From assembly GCA_937997635.1 (NCBI GenBank), contig CALLFA010000073.1, positions 1 through 34,841 on the forward strand: DNA of 34,841 nucleotides, read 5' to 3'. Shown in pieces: positions 17,201 to 30,960 of this stretch. The position numbers and the translations under genes are program-made. The DNA is from an uncultured Saprospiraceae bacterium (lineage in GTDB: Bacteria > Bacteroidota > Bacteroidia > Chitinophagales > Saprospiraceae). The notes beneath the pieces were generated by a model, which saw nothing but the letters and a program-made list of their open reading frames with translations, had not been told where the DNA came from and searched no databases. The first letter of the stretch is position 1, and every line of letters begins with the position of its first letter.

Positions 17201-19120
17201 GAGTCAGACACTATTTTTGTCAATACAATTGGTGGATCTGATGCTAAAGAGGGTGAACGTCTTTGCATTGGATCAGAAGATATAACAGCTGATGCAATTG
17301 ATTTCTGCAATGGCGTAAGGAGTCCTGTAGAAATATTGGAATGGTTTATCGAAGTAGAAGATCTTGATGGCAACCCGATCAACAACTTAGACGGTACCAA
17401 TACAAAAGTAACTCGTGGTCCTTTTGCAACGATGAATACAAGATCTGGTAGTCCTGGAGATGTCCGCCGTATCAAGTGGAGAGTTGATGATGGGTGTGGC
17501 AATAGAGGTTTTGCAACAACAACAGTAATTTTCACAGATTTGAAGCCGCCATCACCAGTCTGCGTAGCTGGCTTGACCACAGTATTTATGGAAGATGATG
17601 GTTCGGCACAGATTTGGGCTAATGATTTCGATATAGGTAGTTTTGACAATTGTACGAATGCAGAAGATCTTCAGTTTAGCATCGTACCTCGTGGAGGCGA
17701 ACCGTTGTTGCCAAGCGATGAGAATTTTGTAAGCCAATCTGGATACACGGTATTCTGCGATTCAATGCCATCGGGTGTGGTGGATTTTGATGTGTATGTA
17801 TGGGATGTCAATGGTCTTGGAGATTTTTGTACAGTTAGTTTATTATTCTCAAGTGGATGCGATGTGGATGCAGGCGGAACGAGAGCCATGATATCTGGTC
17901 TGGTCAGTACGAATCAAGGTAGAGTTATCGAAAATGTTGAGGTACAATTATCTGCTGCTTTGCCTGAATATCCTATAAGTGGATTAACTGGATCCGAAGG
18001 GGTATACGCATTTGATAATAATCCTATGGATTTTGAATACAGAATTGAAGCTTCAAAGAATGATGATCATAAAAATGGAGTGTCAACTCTCGATTTGGTA
18101 TTGATGCAAAAGCACATTTTAGGTATTGATCCATTTAACGATCCTTACCAACTTATAGCTGCTGACGCTACGAATGATGGCAAAGTGACAACAGTCGACT
18201 TATTAGAGATTCGCCAAATCATCTTGTCTTTGGCAACGGAGTATAGTAACAATTCAAGTTGGAGATTCGTAGCTGAAGATTTTGAATTTTTTGATGTAGC
18301 AAGCCCTTGGCCGTTTACTGAAACACTGGAAATTGCAAAATTGGATCAAAATATGTTTGCTGAGAATTTTATAGGTGTAAAGATTGGAGATGTAAACGAA
18401 AGTGCAGTTGTCAATCAATTTGGTAATTCGGAAATACGAAGCGCGGAGATACTTACATTATCCACTGTTGATCAAGTCTTAGAGAAAGGTAACACGTACA
18501 ATATTACTTTAAGTGCAAATGAAGAAAGTTACATTTCTGGACTTCAATTTGGCCTGAATTATAAGGGCATTGAAGTGTTAGAATTGTCTTCTGCTGTAGC
18601 CGACTTTGATCAAAGTAATTACGTGAATACAAATAATCATGTCCTTGTCAGTTGGCCAATCGGTCATGCAATTGACGCACAAGCGAATATTTTAAATTTG
18701 ACTATACAGTCTAAGCAAGATATACTACTCAGTGATGCGATCCAATTGCAATCCAATATTGACCATAGTTATGTGAGTGCCGAGGCATATAAAGCACAGA
18801 CAGATGAGATCATGGATATTGAGTTTACATTTGAAAATAAAATGGCGGAATCAGGCAATTTCTTAGTTGCTCAAAATGATCCAAATCCATTCAAAGATTT
18901 TACAATAATTAGATTTCAATTACCTGAAGATGGGTTGACGACAATATCAATTCACTCTACAGATGGACAATTAGTCTGGAGAGATTCGGGCAATTACTTA
19001 CAAGGATTTAATGAGATTGAGATTCATAAATCAGAAGTATTGTTGACACCGGGAAGCTATTTCTATACTGTAGATAGTGGTCAACATTCAGCAGCCAGAA
19101 AAATGATAGTTATTGAATAA
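14252..19120 (+). CDS. Giant T9SS-secreted HYR/dockerin surface protein
   Basis: The 1622-residue protein begins with a signal peptide (about residues 1-22, ending NLWSQ). The bulk (to about residue 1200) consists of Cys-containing beta modules of the HYR/SprB-like kind, with recurring phrases such as IREWSIIDWCDS, NRWTVVDWCVW and DRIPPVMVCKDDL. A carboxypeptidase-regulatory-like strand set follows (ISGLVSTNQGRVIENVEVQL). Next is a dockerin type I-like pair with STLDLVLMQKHILG and the calcium-loop sequence DATNDGKVTTVDLLEIRQII. After that comes a cohesin-like beta domain. The last 80 residues are a T9SS type A sorting domain (NDPNPFKDFTIIRFQLPEDG to RKMIVIE), so it should be exported through the Por system and anchored outside. 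Dockerin and cohesin-like parts in one chain hint at calcium-dependent assembly, which is inferred. Confidence 0.88.
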   Translation: MKSVSLFTAFFLLVMSQNLWSQCPALSCNNRVQISLEADCESVITADMLAEGDLIGMHTVQIFGDADTLIGDVLTGAHVGQDLNFKVLNDCGNSCWGNITLEYNLPVSVTDIPCAFIPGVTVLKEGSIGVFNQSDTAMIQPNASCQRTLIVTVNHNMVINGGVDENGEGIWLDADAQVTLIDELGNNKGTIVVPRGETAIETIVTTGPFGKCTAIIEPTDSRAFGSYTLLLEMDNCGLNPDCIAWCGSVPDEFITLNELDEALGEGCLSPIAGDIQVNRTVTGDICSEDGELVVVTYTATVSRHGQQEKIVLMTQAYQREKLSLAPTPDGGTETPVFFPDDISLGCNTDASPESIWAATGSGTLAYPHYIDVHNFVIDTIIREVIDHFEVIIDTVEEQTLIDVDVDGDGILEQVWGITKVVRKELRDSIRLDTVLGDLVNPIILIEDQICNLVVAFTDSEFPACQGGEKIIREWSIIDWCDSRATLSDRQTIEMFDVEPPVVLQPDNIDLSIDPWTCTARTPLPELNITDDCATEFDISITTNHGRIESGYLVDIPSTQDSVPVELVVADGCGNETTTNFYVTVADRIPPVMVCKDDLTVTLTTGGNLPGLEGSAKILASDFDAGIHDTGCSDVTIQVIRVDDMQEPIWDCEGNEVGFLPVSCNPFTEDVDLICEKDGSQFAPSSIAGESVSFCCEDVGKLIMVMVIATDAHGNKNHCTVEVAVVNKGGGSLVCEPLTVGCSSDLEDLPAPTVVGGICATDLTVLLHSETNNDIGCGEGTILREWFIDLDFSGDLSGGDGFCEQIITVDPATDGFDPYTIKWPKHYDGTVFNGINFECNVNLDSVESVPVTIQMGDPFSCAVGMQDIGPTWCETDCGLIGFSVESDTVSAGDACLKIINRWTVVDWCVWESNDDNIDDENDQSTDSFIAVEDWAQGLCAGCPEFGPEIDDPVYFMYDQVELDGYYTFDQIISVFDDSSPEILLESDTIFVNTIGGSDAKEGERLCIGSEDITADAIDFCNGVRSPVEILEWFIEVEDLDGNPINNLDGTNTKVTRGPFATMNTRSGSPGDVRRIKWRVDDGCGNRGFATTTVIFTDLKPPSPVCVAGLTTVFMEDDGSAQIWANDFDIGSFDNCTNAEDLQFSIVPRGGEPLLPSDENFVSQSGYTVFCDSMPSGVVDFDVYVWDVNGLGDFCTVSLLFSSGCDVDAGGTRAMISGLVSTNQGRVIENVEVQLSAALPEYPISGLTGSEGVYAFDNNPMDFEYRIEASKNDDHKNGVSTLDLVLMQKHILGIDPFNDPYQLIAADATNDGKVTTVDLLEIRQIILSLATEYSNNSSWRFVAEDFEFFDVASPWPFTETLEIAKLDQNMFAENFIGVKIGDVNESAVVNQFGNSEIRSAEILTLSTVDQVLEKGNTYNITLSANEESYISGLQFGLNYKGIEVLELSSAVADFDQSNYVNTNNHVLVSWPIGHAIDAQANILNLTIQSKQDILLSDAIQLQSNIDHSYVSAEAYKAQTDEIMDIEFTFENKMAESGNFLVAQNDPNPFKDFTIIRFQLPEDGLTTISIHSTDGQLVWRDSGNYLQGFNEIEIHKSEVLLTPGSYFYTVDSGQHSAARKMIVIE

Positions 19121-19145
19121 AACATATTAGGCTGAATTAGGGATT

Positions 19146-19177
19146 GGGGTGGTCTATTTCTCAGGTTAGATCGCCCC
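19146..19177 (+). terminator. Intrinsic terminator of the giant dockerin gene
   Basis: An 11-bp stem with two G-T pairs (GGGGTGGTCTA, 19146-19156; TAGATCGCCCC, 19167-19177) and a 10-nt loop is followed by TTCTTATTTTT. It lies 26 nt after the stop codon. Confidence 0.65.
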
Positions 19178-19439
19178 TTCTTATTTTTAAAAGTTAAAGA
19201 ACAGACAAAACCAACTTCACAATTGTATATTTTTTTCAAGCTGATTTCTTTTATTGAATTGATAGTAAATAATATACACATATTAATTATCATAATGTGA
19301 TTTATATACTACTGTAGGTATTTGTTTGTTTGACTATTTGGTCTTACATTTGTTATAGTTATCTACGAAACCTTAACATCAACATTTAAATTGGAAAGAA
19401 CTCTTGAAGTTATATAAGAATGAGTAGATGTTTGAATAT

Positions 19440-19474
19440 GAAAAGAGGCGCTATCGCTCGGTAGCCCTCTTTTC
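19440..19474. terminator. Hairpin downstream of the symporter gene
   Basis: A 9-bp plus 4-bp stem with one bulged C (GAAAAGAGG-C-GCTA / TAGC-CCTCTTTTC) has an 8-nt loop. A-rich and T-rich flanks allow termination in either direction, mainly for minus-strand transcription from the lacZ/symporter pair about 130 nt away. Confidence 0.5.
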
Positions 19475-19606
19475 TCTTTTAGGTGAAAAGGCTTTACCCT
19501 AATGACCGATAAATAAATACCGCACGCGCACATTAAACCTCCGTAAGTCTTAATACTTTTATTTATGGAATGATGTAAATAACTGTAGTCGAAAGAACCA
19601 CTCGAC

Positions 19607-24385
<4,779 letters not shown>

Positions 24386-25561
24386 ATGATCACTAGAGTA
24401 ATTTTAATGGTATTGGATAGTGTTGGCATTGGTGCTTTACCTGATGCTGATCATTATGACGATGTAGGTAGCAATACGTTGGGGCATATTGCAGAACTTT
24501 ACAAAGATCTTTCGTTGCCTAATTTGACTCGTTTAGGTCTAGGTAATATCGATCCAACGAACAAACTCAAAAAGACGGATCATCCAGTCTCTGCATTTGG
24601 TAAAGCAATTGAACAATCTGCAGGAAAAGACACAACTACTGGACATTGGGAAATTGCTGGTGTTGTGTTAGGTAAGGCTTTTCCAACTTTCCCGAATGGA
24701 TTTCCTTCTTCCTTTATGGAAAAGTTTCATGCCTCAATAGGAAGAGAAACACTTGGCAATGAAGTGGCTTCGGGTACGGAGATCATCAACAGATTGGGTG
24801 ATGAACATGTCCGTACAGGTAGGCCGATCGTATATACCTCTGCCGATAGTGTATTTCAAATTGCCATGCATGAAGACATTATTCCTGTTAAAGATCAATA
24901 TGCGATTTGTACCAAAGCGAGACAAATGCTCATTGATGATTTTGCTGTTGGAAGAGTAATCGCTCGACCATTTGTTGGTAAGGATAAGCAGTATAAAAGA
25001 ACATCAAACCGTAAAGATTTTTCATTACTACCACCAGATACATTGTTGGATGCCTTACTTAAAAGTGGAAAAACAGTTCATGGCGTCGGCAAAATAGTTG
25101 ACATTTTTGCAGGTAAAGGCATCTCCTCTTATCAGAAGACGGGATCTAACCTTGAAGGGATACAAGCGACCATAGAGGCAATGGATAAGCACAAAGGAGA
25201 TCTCATATTTACAAATCTGGTTGACTTTGATATGCTCTATGGCCATCGAAGAAATGTCGAAGGATACGCTGAATGTTTAATGGAATTTGATCGTCATTTG
25301 CCATCCATTCTCAAAGCAATGACATCTACAGATCTTCTCATTATAACTGCAGACCATGGCAATGATCCTTCATTCAAGGGCACTGATCACACTAGAGAAT
25401 ACATTCCTATTTTAAATGTTGGAGACAACGTATTGAGTGGAGCTACAATAGGCACACGAAACAGTTTTGCTGACATCGCAGCATCAATAGGAGAGGCATT
25501 ATCTATTTCTTATAAAGGAAGTGGACAGAGTTATTTTAATGACATCATAAGTCCAGCATAA
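24386..25561 (+). CDS. deoB: Phosphopentomutase
   Basis: DeoB interconverts (deoxy)ribose-1-phosphate and -5-phosphate and links nucleoside phosphorolysis to DeoC. The 391-residue product shows the alkaline-phosphatase-superfamily metal ligands: LDSVGIGALPDA at the N-terminus, GKDTTTGHWEI with the catalytic Thr, DFDMLYGHRRN, and ITADHGND followed by TDHTREYIP. The start is placed at 24386 (MITRVILMVLDSVG). A longer open frame from 24341 would add 15 hydrophobic residues (MAIGVVFALILFLLN) that the family lacks and that could wrongly suggest a membrane anchor. It is the first gene of the deo operon; one nucleotide separates its stop from the next ATG. Confidence 0.93.
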   Translation: MITRVILMVLDSVGIGALPDADHYDDVGSNTLGHIAELYKDLSLPNLTRLGLGNIDPTNKLKKTDHPVSAFGKAIEQSAGKDTTTGHWEIAGVVLGKAFPTFPNGFPSSFMEKFHASIGRETLGNEVASGTEIINRLGDEHVRTGRPIVYTSADSVFQIAMHEDIIPVKDQYAICTKARQMLIDDFAVGRVIARPFVGKDKQYKRTSNRKDFSLLPPDTLLDALLKSGKTVHGVGKIVDIFAGKGISSYQKTGSNLEGIQATIEAMDKHKGDLIFTNLVDFDMLYGHRRNVEGYAECLMEFDRHLPSILKAMTSTDLLIITADHGNDPSFKGTDHTREYIPILNVGDNVLSGATIGTRNSFADIAASIGEALSISYKGSGQSYFNDIISPA

Positions 25562-25562
25562 G

Positions 25563-26864
25563 ATGGTAGAACTGCTAAGAAAGAAAAGGGATGGAGAGGT
25601 GCTAACCAGAGAGGAATTAGAGACCTTTGTCAATGGTTTTCTTTCTGGCAGCATTCCAGATTACCAAGTATCCGCATTTTTGATGGCAGTATACTTTAAG
25701 GGCATGACTGATGAAGAGACCGCTATTTTCACAGAAGTGATGATGAATTCTGGGGATGTTGTCGACCTGAGTTCGATTGATGGAATTAAAGTTGACAAAC
25801 ACAGTACAGGTGGAGTGGGAGATAAGACCACGCTTATTCTTGCACCATTAGTCGCTGCAGCAGGAGTAAATGTTGCAAAAATGTCAGGCAGAGGATTGGG
25901 GCATACAGGAGGGACATTAGATAAATTGGAATCTATTCCTGGCTTATCCGTAGACCTCACACAAGATCAGTTTATCAATCAAGTGAGAGATATTGGAGTA
26001 GCCATTTGTGGACAAAATAAAAAACTTGTCCCAGCAGATAAAAAGCTCTATGCCTTAAGAGATGTCACTGCTACCGTTAATAATTTTGCATTAATCGCTT
26101 CCAGTATTCTCAGTAAAAAGTTTGCTTGTGGTGCTGATGCAATCGTCATTGACATTAAAGTCGGAGCAGGGGCATATATGGCGACAACTGCTGAGGCAGA
26201 ATCTTTGGCGATGCTCATGAAGTCCATCGCTGCGAATATGCAGCGAGAGTTAATCATCGTCATTTCAGCAATGGAAGAACCGCTTGGCAATAAAATAGGC
26301 AACAGTCTAGAAATAGAAGAAGTGATTGACACTTTAAAAGGAAATGGTCCTCAAGACTTGAAAGAACTAGTCATTACTCTTGGAAGCCATATGCTTGTAC
26401 TTGCCAAACGTACCAAAACCAAGGATGAAGGGGCACGATTATTGAATCAATTATTGGTTGAGGGAGAAGGGTTGAAAAAATTTGAAGAGATGGTTGCATC
26501 ACAAGGTGGTGATATTCAGGTTGTTAATCAATTTGATTCAATGAAAAAGGCATCTAATTCTGAACTTATATTGAGTCCCACATCTGGATTTATAGCTGGA
26601 TTGAATGCACTGGCAATTGGAAAAGCTTGTGTGGTATTAGGTGCAGGCAGACTGACGAAAGACAGTGAAATAGACCACTCAGCAGGTATTGAATTACTGC
26701 ATAAAACTGGAGCTGAGATTACTGCTGGTCAGCCTTTAGCAAAACTGTATTCGAGCGATGCATCTACATTGGCAGAAGCCAAACACATGGTAACCAAAGC
26801 GTTTACATTCAGTGATAATCCAATCAATCCAATGCCTTTAATTATTAAAGAGATTTACAAATAA
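25563..26864 (+). CDS. pdp: Pyrimidine-nucleoside (thymidine) phosphorylase
   Basis: The enzyme splits thymidine, deoxyuridine and possibly uridine with phosphate to base and (deoxy)ribose-1-phosphate. The 433-residue length and three-part fold fit the family: alpha domain (1-65), phosphate-binding KHSTGGVGDKT at 79-89, the family signature SGRGLGHTGGTLDKLE at 108-123, pyrimidine-contacting LRDVTATV and SSILSKK, and the C-terminal PYNP domain (about 350-433, LGAGRLTKDSEIDHSAG). I cannot separate DeoA (thymidine-specific) from Pdp (broad) by eye, so the symbol is provisional. It lies between deoB and deoC with 1-2-nt gaps. Confidence 0.92.
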   Translation: MVELLRKKRDGEVLTREELETFVNGFLSGSIPDYQVSAFLMAVYFKGMTDEETAIFTEVMMNSGDVVDLSSIDGIKVDKHSTGGVGDKTTLILAPLVAAAGVNVAKMSGRGLGHTGGTLDKLESIPGLSVDLTQDQFINQVRDIGVAICGQNKKLVPADKKLYALRDVTATVNNFALIASSILSKKFACGADAIVIDIKVGAGAYMATTAEAESLAMLMKSIAANMQRELIIVISAMEEPLGNKIGNSLEIEEVIDTLKGNGPQDLKELVITLGSHMLVLAKRTKTKDEGARLLNQLLVEGEGLKKFEEMVASQGGDIQVVNQFDSMKKASNSELILSPTSGFIAGLNALAIGKACVVLGAGRLTKDSEIDHSAGIELLHKTGAEITAGQPLAKLYSSDASTLAEAKHMVTKAFTFSDNPINPMPLIIKEIYK

Positions 26865-26866
26865 AT

Positions 26867-27850
26867 ATGGCAAAGAATACATCAAAGACTAAAACACATT
26901 TGCATGCAAGGAACGTTGGAATGCCCTTTGATGCAGATGTGTTTAATCATTTATTAGTCAATAGAAGCGCGGTCGAACGTCGTGCTTCTACACTAGGCAA
27001 ACGTAGGTCTGTCAAAAAACAATGGCAAGCAGCATGGTTGTTGAAAGCCATTACTTGTATAGATCTAACAACCTTGTCAGGAGACGATACCAAAAGTAAT
27101 GTGCAACGACTTTGTGCAAAAGCAATCGCACCTGTTAGAAGTGATGTCCTTTTAAACCTGGGGATGAACCCTTCTGATTTTCATGTTGGGGCAGTGTGTG
27201 TTTACCACAATAAAATTAAAGATGCAGTTGGATTTATCGGTGACTATCCAATTCCAGTTGCGGCTGTTTCTACTGGTTTTCCTGCTGGTCAAATTCCACT
27301 AAAAGAGAAATTAAAACAAATTGAGTTATCTGTAAAAGCAGGAGCTAAAGAAATAGATATTGTTGTCAGTAGAGAATTAGTCCTCCAGTCAAAATGGAAA
27401 GAATTGTATAAAGAGGTGAAATTGTGTAGAGAAGCTTGCGGCGACGCTCACATGAAAACCATTCTAGCTACAGGGGAAATTCCAACCTACACAAAAGTGC
27501 TAAAAGCAAGTTGGGTAAGTATGATGGCTGGATCTGATTTTATTAAAACGAGTACTGGTAAAGAACCAGTCAATGCAACTTTGCCTGTATCACTAGTGAT
27601 GATCAGAAGTATCAGAGAGTTTGAAGAGTTGACAGGATATAAAGTTGGTTTCAAACCAGCAGGAGGCATTCGAAAAGCAAAGCAAGCATTAAATTGGTTG
27701 ATCTTGATAAAAGAGGAATTGGGAGATGACTGGCTTAATCCAGATTTATTCCGATTTGGAGCAAGCAGTTTATTAGGAGATATAGAAAGACAGCTGGAGC
27801 ATTATGTAACTGGAAGATATTCTGCTTCCTACAGACACCCAATGAGTTAA
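26867..27850 (+). CDS. deoC: Deoxyribose-phosphate aldolase
   Basis: DeoC cleaves 2-deoxyribose-5-phosphate to glyceraldehyde-3-phosphate and acetaldehyde through a Schiff base. The 327-residue product is of the longer, eukaryote-like DERA type; short bacterial DeoC is near 250. Key residues are visible: Schiff-base K227 in DFIKTSTGK, K263 in VGFKPAGGI, and D164 in KEIDIVVSR. The spacing between them (63 and 36 residues) is the same as in the human enzyme as I remember it. The N-terminal extension (about 40 basic residues) is typical of this subtype. It sits directly before the aldehyde dehydrogenase (1-nt gap), which fits disposal of its acetaldehyde product. Confidence 0.93.
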   Translation: MAKNTSKTKTHLHARNVGMPFDADVFNHLLVNRSAVERRASTLGKRRSVKKQWQAAWLLKAITCIDLTTLSGDDTKSNVQRLCAKAIAPVRSDVLLNLGMNPSDFHVGAVCVYHNKIKDAVGFIGDYPIPVAAVSTGFPAGQIPLKEKLKQIELSVKAGAKEIDIVVSRELVLQSKWKELYKEVKLCREACGDAHMKTILATGEIPTYTKVLKASWVSMMAGSDFIKTSTGKEPVNATLPVSLVMIRSIREFEELTGYKVGFKPAGGIRKAKQALNWLILIKEELGDDWLNPDLFRFGASSLLGDIERQLEHYVTGRYSASYRHPMS

Positions 27851-27851
27851 T

Positions 27852-30236
27852 ATGAAAGTAAAAGATATATTTAAGTCAATGGCATATGGACCCGCACCAG
27901 AAAGTGCAAAAGAAGCAGAAGCGTTTTTAACAGGTCACAACAAGGAGTTTGCATTGTTCATCAATGGAGAATGGCAAAAGGCCAGTTCTAAGAAAATGAT
28001 GGATAGCATAAATCCTGCTACCAAGAAAAAATTAGCGAAAATATCAGTTGCCTCTTCCAAAGATGTTGATCAGGCAGTTGCGGCAGCAAAGCAAGCCTTA
28101 CCAGGATGGAAATCTCTATCTGGTCACCAACGTGCTCGCTATTTATATGCCATCGCTAGACAAATACAAAAGCACTCAAGACTGTTCTCTGTGTTAGAAT
28201 CACTGGACAACGGTAAGCCGATTAGAGAGACTAGAGATATAGACATACCATTAGTGGCTAGACATTTTTATCACCATGCTGGATGGGCGCAATTGATGGA
28301 CGAAGAGATGGCAGACTACGAGTCCATCGGTGTGATTGGTCAAATCATTCCTTGGAATTTCCCACTACTTATGTTGTCTTGGAAGATAGCTCCGGCTTTA
28401 GCAATGGGCAATACAGTGGTGTTGAAACCAGCAGAATTCACCTCATTGACGGCTTTATTGTTTGCTGATATCTGTAAACAAATTGGACTCCCTAAAGGCG
28501 TTGTCAATATTGTAACAGGCGCAGCAGAAACAGGAGAGGCGATTGTCAATCATCCAGATATTCAGAAGGTAGCCTTTACAGGTTCGACAGAAGTTGGCAA
28601 GATAATCAGACGAGCAACAGCGGGTACTGGCAAGAAAATTTCTTTGGAATTAGGAGGAAAGTCTCCATTTATCGTATTTGACGATGCAGATTTAGACAGT
28701 GTGGTCGAAGGGGTTGTTGATGCCATTTGGTTCAACCAAGGTCAGGTGTGTTGCGCTGGTTCTCGATTGTTAGTTGAAGAAAGTGTGGCTGATAAATTAT
28801 ACAAAAAGATCAGGGTGCGGATGGAGAAATTGCGTATCGGTAATTCTCTAGATAAGTGTATTGATATAGGTGCCATAGTCGCGCCAGTGCAGTTGAAGAC
28901 AATTGATCAGTTAGTCAAGAAAGGTGTAGAAGAGGGGAGTCAAATGTGGCAGCCTTCTTGGGCTTGTCCTACAGAAGGGTACTTTTACCCACCGACATTA
29001 TTTACGGATGTTTCTCCTTCTTCGACAATTTCGCAAGTAGAGATATTTGGTCCTGTATTAGTAGCGATGACGTTTCGTACGCATAAAGAAGCTGTCAAAT
29101 TAGCTAACAATACGGTGTATGGATTGGCTGCGAGCATATGGACAGAAAACATTAACCTCGCACTGGACATTGCTCCTCAAATAAAAGCGGGTACCGTTTG
29201 GGTGAATTGTACAAATGTATTTGATGCTGCTTCAGGATTTGGTGGCTATAGAGAATCCGGATTTGGTAGAGAAGGCGGTAAAGAAGGTTTGTACGAATAT
29301 GTCAAGCCTCGCATCATTAACGAGTTTAGAAAAACACCTTTTGTAAAAACGAAAAAGCAAAAGTTGGCTAAAACGGTTCATTCTCCGAAAGGGATAGACC
29401 GAACAACAAAAATGTACATCGGTGGGAAGCAGTCAAGGCCAGATGGTGGATATTCGTATACAGTAAGTGACCCAGTAGGAAATCCAATTGGCGAAGTGTC
29501 ACAAGGGAATCGGAAAGACATCAGGAACGCTGTTGAAGCTGCTCATGCGACAAAAAATTGGTCTGGAAGAACGGGGCATTCCAAAGCGCAAGTGCTTTAT
29601 TTTATGGCTGAAAATTTATATATCCGAAAGTTGGAGTTTGCACAAAGAATAGCGCAACAGACAAATCAATCTTTGCAAGAAGCGGAGAGAGAAGTGGATA
29701 TGTCTATCGATCGTATTTATTATTATGCTGGAATGGCGGATAAATTCGATGGAAGAGTGCATCACACAACAAGCAGAAATGTGACACTTGCCATGCCAGA
29801 ATCAATTGGTGTGATAGCTGTTGCGTGTCCTGAAGAATATCCGTTGCTTGGATTTGTATCCACGGTTATTCCTTTGCTGTGCATGGGTAATCATGTGGTT
29901 GTGGTGCCGTCCGAACGATCGCCTTTATCGGCTACAGATTTTTATCAAGTGTTGGATACCTCTGATGTGCCAGGTGGTGCTGTCAATATCGTGACTGGTA
30001 ACAAAGAAGATTTACTGTCTGTCTTGGCAAAGCATTATGATGTCGATGGTGTATGGTATTTCGGTACACAAGAAGGCAGTAAGCAGGTAGAGTTATTGTC
30101 TGCTGATAATATGAAACGAACGTGGGTCAATCATGGAAAGCATCGAGATTGGATGAATCCCAAACACGGACAAGGTCAGGAATTTTTAAGACAAGCAAGT
30201 CAAATTAAAAACATATGGGTGCCTTACGGTGCTTAA
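27852..30236 (+). CDS. Two-domain aldehyde dehydrogenase, ALDH16-like
   Basis: The 794-residue protein has a complete ALDH domain at about 30-500. It carries the NAD-site segment PWNFPLLMLSWK, FTGSTEVGK, the general base E266 in LELGGKSPF, and the nucleophile C300 in NQGQVCCAGSR, then EIFGPVL. A second, shorter ALDH-like region follows from about 510 (MYIGGKQSRPDGGYSY to the end) without a catalytic Cys. This layout and length match ALDH16, whose second domain is non-catalytic. By position after deoC, it likely oxidises acetaldehyde to acetate or acts as its partner; the reaction is inferred. The gap to deoD is 22 nt. Confidence 0.88.
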   Translation: MKVKDIFKSMAYGPAPESAKEAEAFLTGHNKEFALFINGEWQKASSKKMMDSINPATKKKLAKISVASSKDVDQAVAAAKQALPGWKSLSGHQRARYLYAIARQIQKHSRLFSVLESLDNGKPIRETRDIDIPLVARHFYHHAGWAQLMDEEMADYESIGVIGQIIPWNFPLLMLSWKIAPALAMGNTVVLKPAEFTSLTALLFADICKQIGLPKGVVNIVTGAAETGEAIVNHPDIQKVAFTGSTEVGKIIRRATAGTGKKISLELGGKSPFIVFDDADLDSVVEGVVDAIWFNQGQVCCAGSRLLVEESVADKLYKKIRVRMEKLRIGNSLDKCIDIGAIVAPVQLKTIDQLVKKGVEEGSQMWQPSWACPTEGYFYPPTLFTDVSPSSTISQVEIFGPVLVAMTFRTHKEAVKLANNTVYGLAASIWTENINLALDIAPQIKAGTVWVNCTNVFDAASGFGGYRESGFGREGGKEGLYEYVKPRIINEFRKTPFVKTKKQKLAKTVHSPKGIDRTTKMYIGGKQSRPDGGYSYTVSDPVGNPIGEVSQGNRKDIRNAVEAAHATKNWSGRTGHSKAQVLYFMAENLYIRKLEFAQRIAQQTNQSLQEAEREVDMSIDRIYYYAGMADKFDGRVHHTTSRNVTLAMPESIGVIAVACPEEYPLLGFVSTVIPLLCMGNHVVVVPSERSPLSATDFYQVLDTSDVPGGAVNIVTGNKEDLLSVLAKHYDVDGVWYFGTQEGSKQVELLSADNMKRTWVNHGKHRDWMNPKHGQGQEFLRQASQIKNIWVPYGA

Positions 30237-30258
30237 CTAATTATATCAATTCGAAAAG

Positions 30259-30960
30259 ATGGCAAGTATACACATAGGCGCAAATCCTGGAGACATAGCT
30301 GAAACAATTTTATTGCCGGGTGATCCAATGAGAGCAAAATTCGTAGCTGAAAATTTATTAGACGATGCTGTTTGCTTCAATAAGGTGAGAGGCATGCTCG
30401 GTTACACAGGCTACTATAATGGTAAGCGCGTGTCAATCATGGGCTCTGGAATGGGCATGGGTAGTGTCGGTATATATGTCAATGAACTCGTCAATGATTT
30501 TGGTGTCAAACAGCTCATCAGGGTTGGTACCTGCGGTGCAATAAGGGAAGAAATAAAAGTCGGGCAAGTCATTTTAGCGATGAGTGCTTCGGGCGATGCC
30601 GATGCCAATATGCTGTATTTTGAAGGCATGCATTATGCAGCTACTGCAGATTATGATTTATTAGTACAAGCAGATGAAGCTGCCAAACGATTAAATATCG
30701 AAACGTTAAAAGGAACAATATTTTCCACCAATACCTTTTATGATGCTTCAGAAAACCGATGGGACAAATGGGAAAAACATGGTGTCCTCGGTGTGGAAAT
30801 GGAATCACAAATACTGTTTACTTTAGCAAAGCGATTGAATGTAAAAGCATTAGCCATTTTGACTGTGAGCGATAATGTTAAGACAGGTGAGGCATCAGAT
30901 TCTCAAGAAAGAGAGCAGAAGTATATGGATATGATGAGGATAGGGTTTGAATTGGGTTAA
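30259..30960 (+). CDS. deoD: Purine-nucleoside phosphorylase, DeoD type
   Basis: The hexameric-type phosphorylase releases purine base and (deoxy)ribose-1-phosphate. The 233-residue protein begins like the family (SIHIGANPGDIAETILLPGDP). It shows the GMGMGSVGIYVNEL phosphate loop, RVGTCGAI, GVEMES, and the catalytic Asp in TVSDNVKTG. It closes the deo operon. The stop codon (30958-30960) lies inside the first unit of a tandem repeat array (GGGTTAAACATT), and no normal terminator follows. The C-terminus (MMRIGFELG) is of roughly normal length for the family, so the repeat may have replaced only a few residues or none. Confidence 0.93.
   Translation: MASIHIGANPGDIAETILLPGDPMRAKFVAENLLDDAVCFNKVRGMLGYTGYYNGKRVSIMGSGMGMGSVGIYVNELVNDFGVKQLIRVGTCGAIREEIKVGQVILAMSASGDADANMLYFEGMHYAATADYDLLVQADEAAKRLNIETLKGTIFSTNTFYDASENRWDKWEKHGVLGVEMESQILFTLAKRLNVKALAILTVSDNVKTGEASDSQEREQKYMDMMRIGFELG

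Larger units (their letters stand above)
19121..19606. other. Gene-free stretch with terminators between convergent genes
   Basis: No gene is recognised. It holds the two hairpins listed separately, which separate the plus-strand dockerin gene from the minus-strand symporter. Short ORFs here lack any recognisable family feature. Confidence 0.45.

Noticed and set aside
14686-17889. Several minus-strand ORFs inside the giant dockerin gene
   Set aside because: They lack family features and lie opposite a clearly coding frame with signal peptide, domains and sorting signal.
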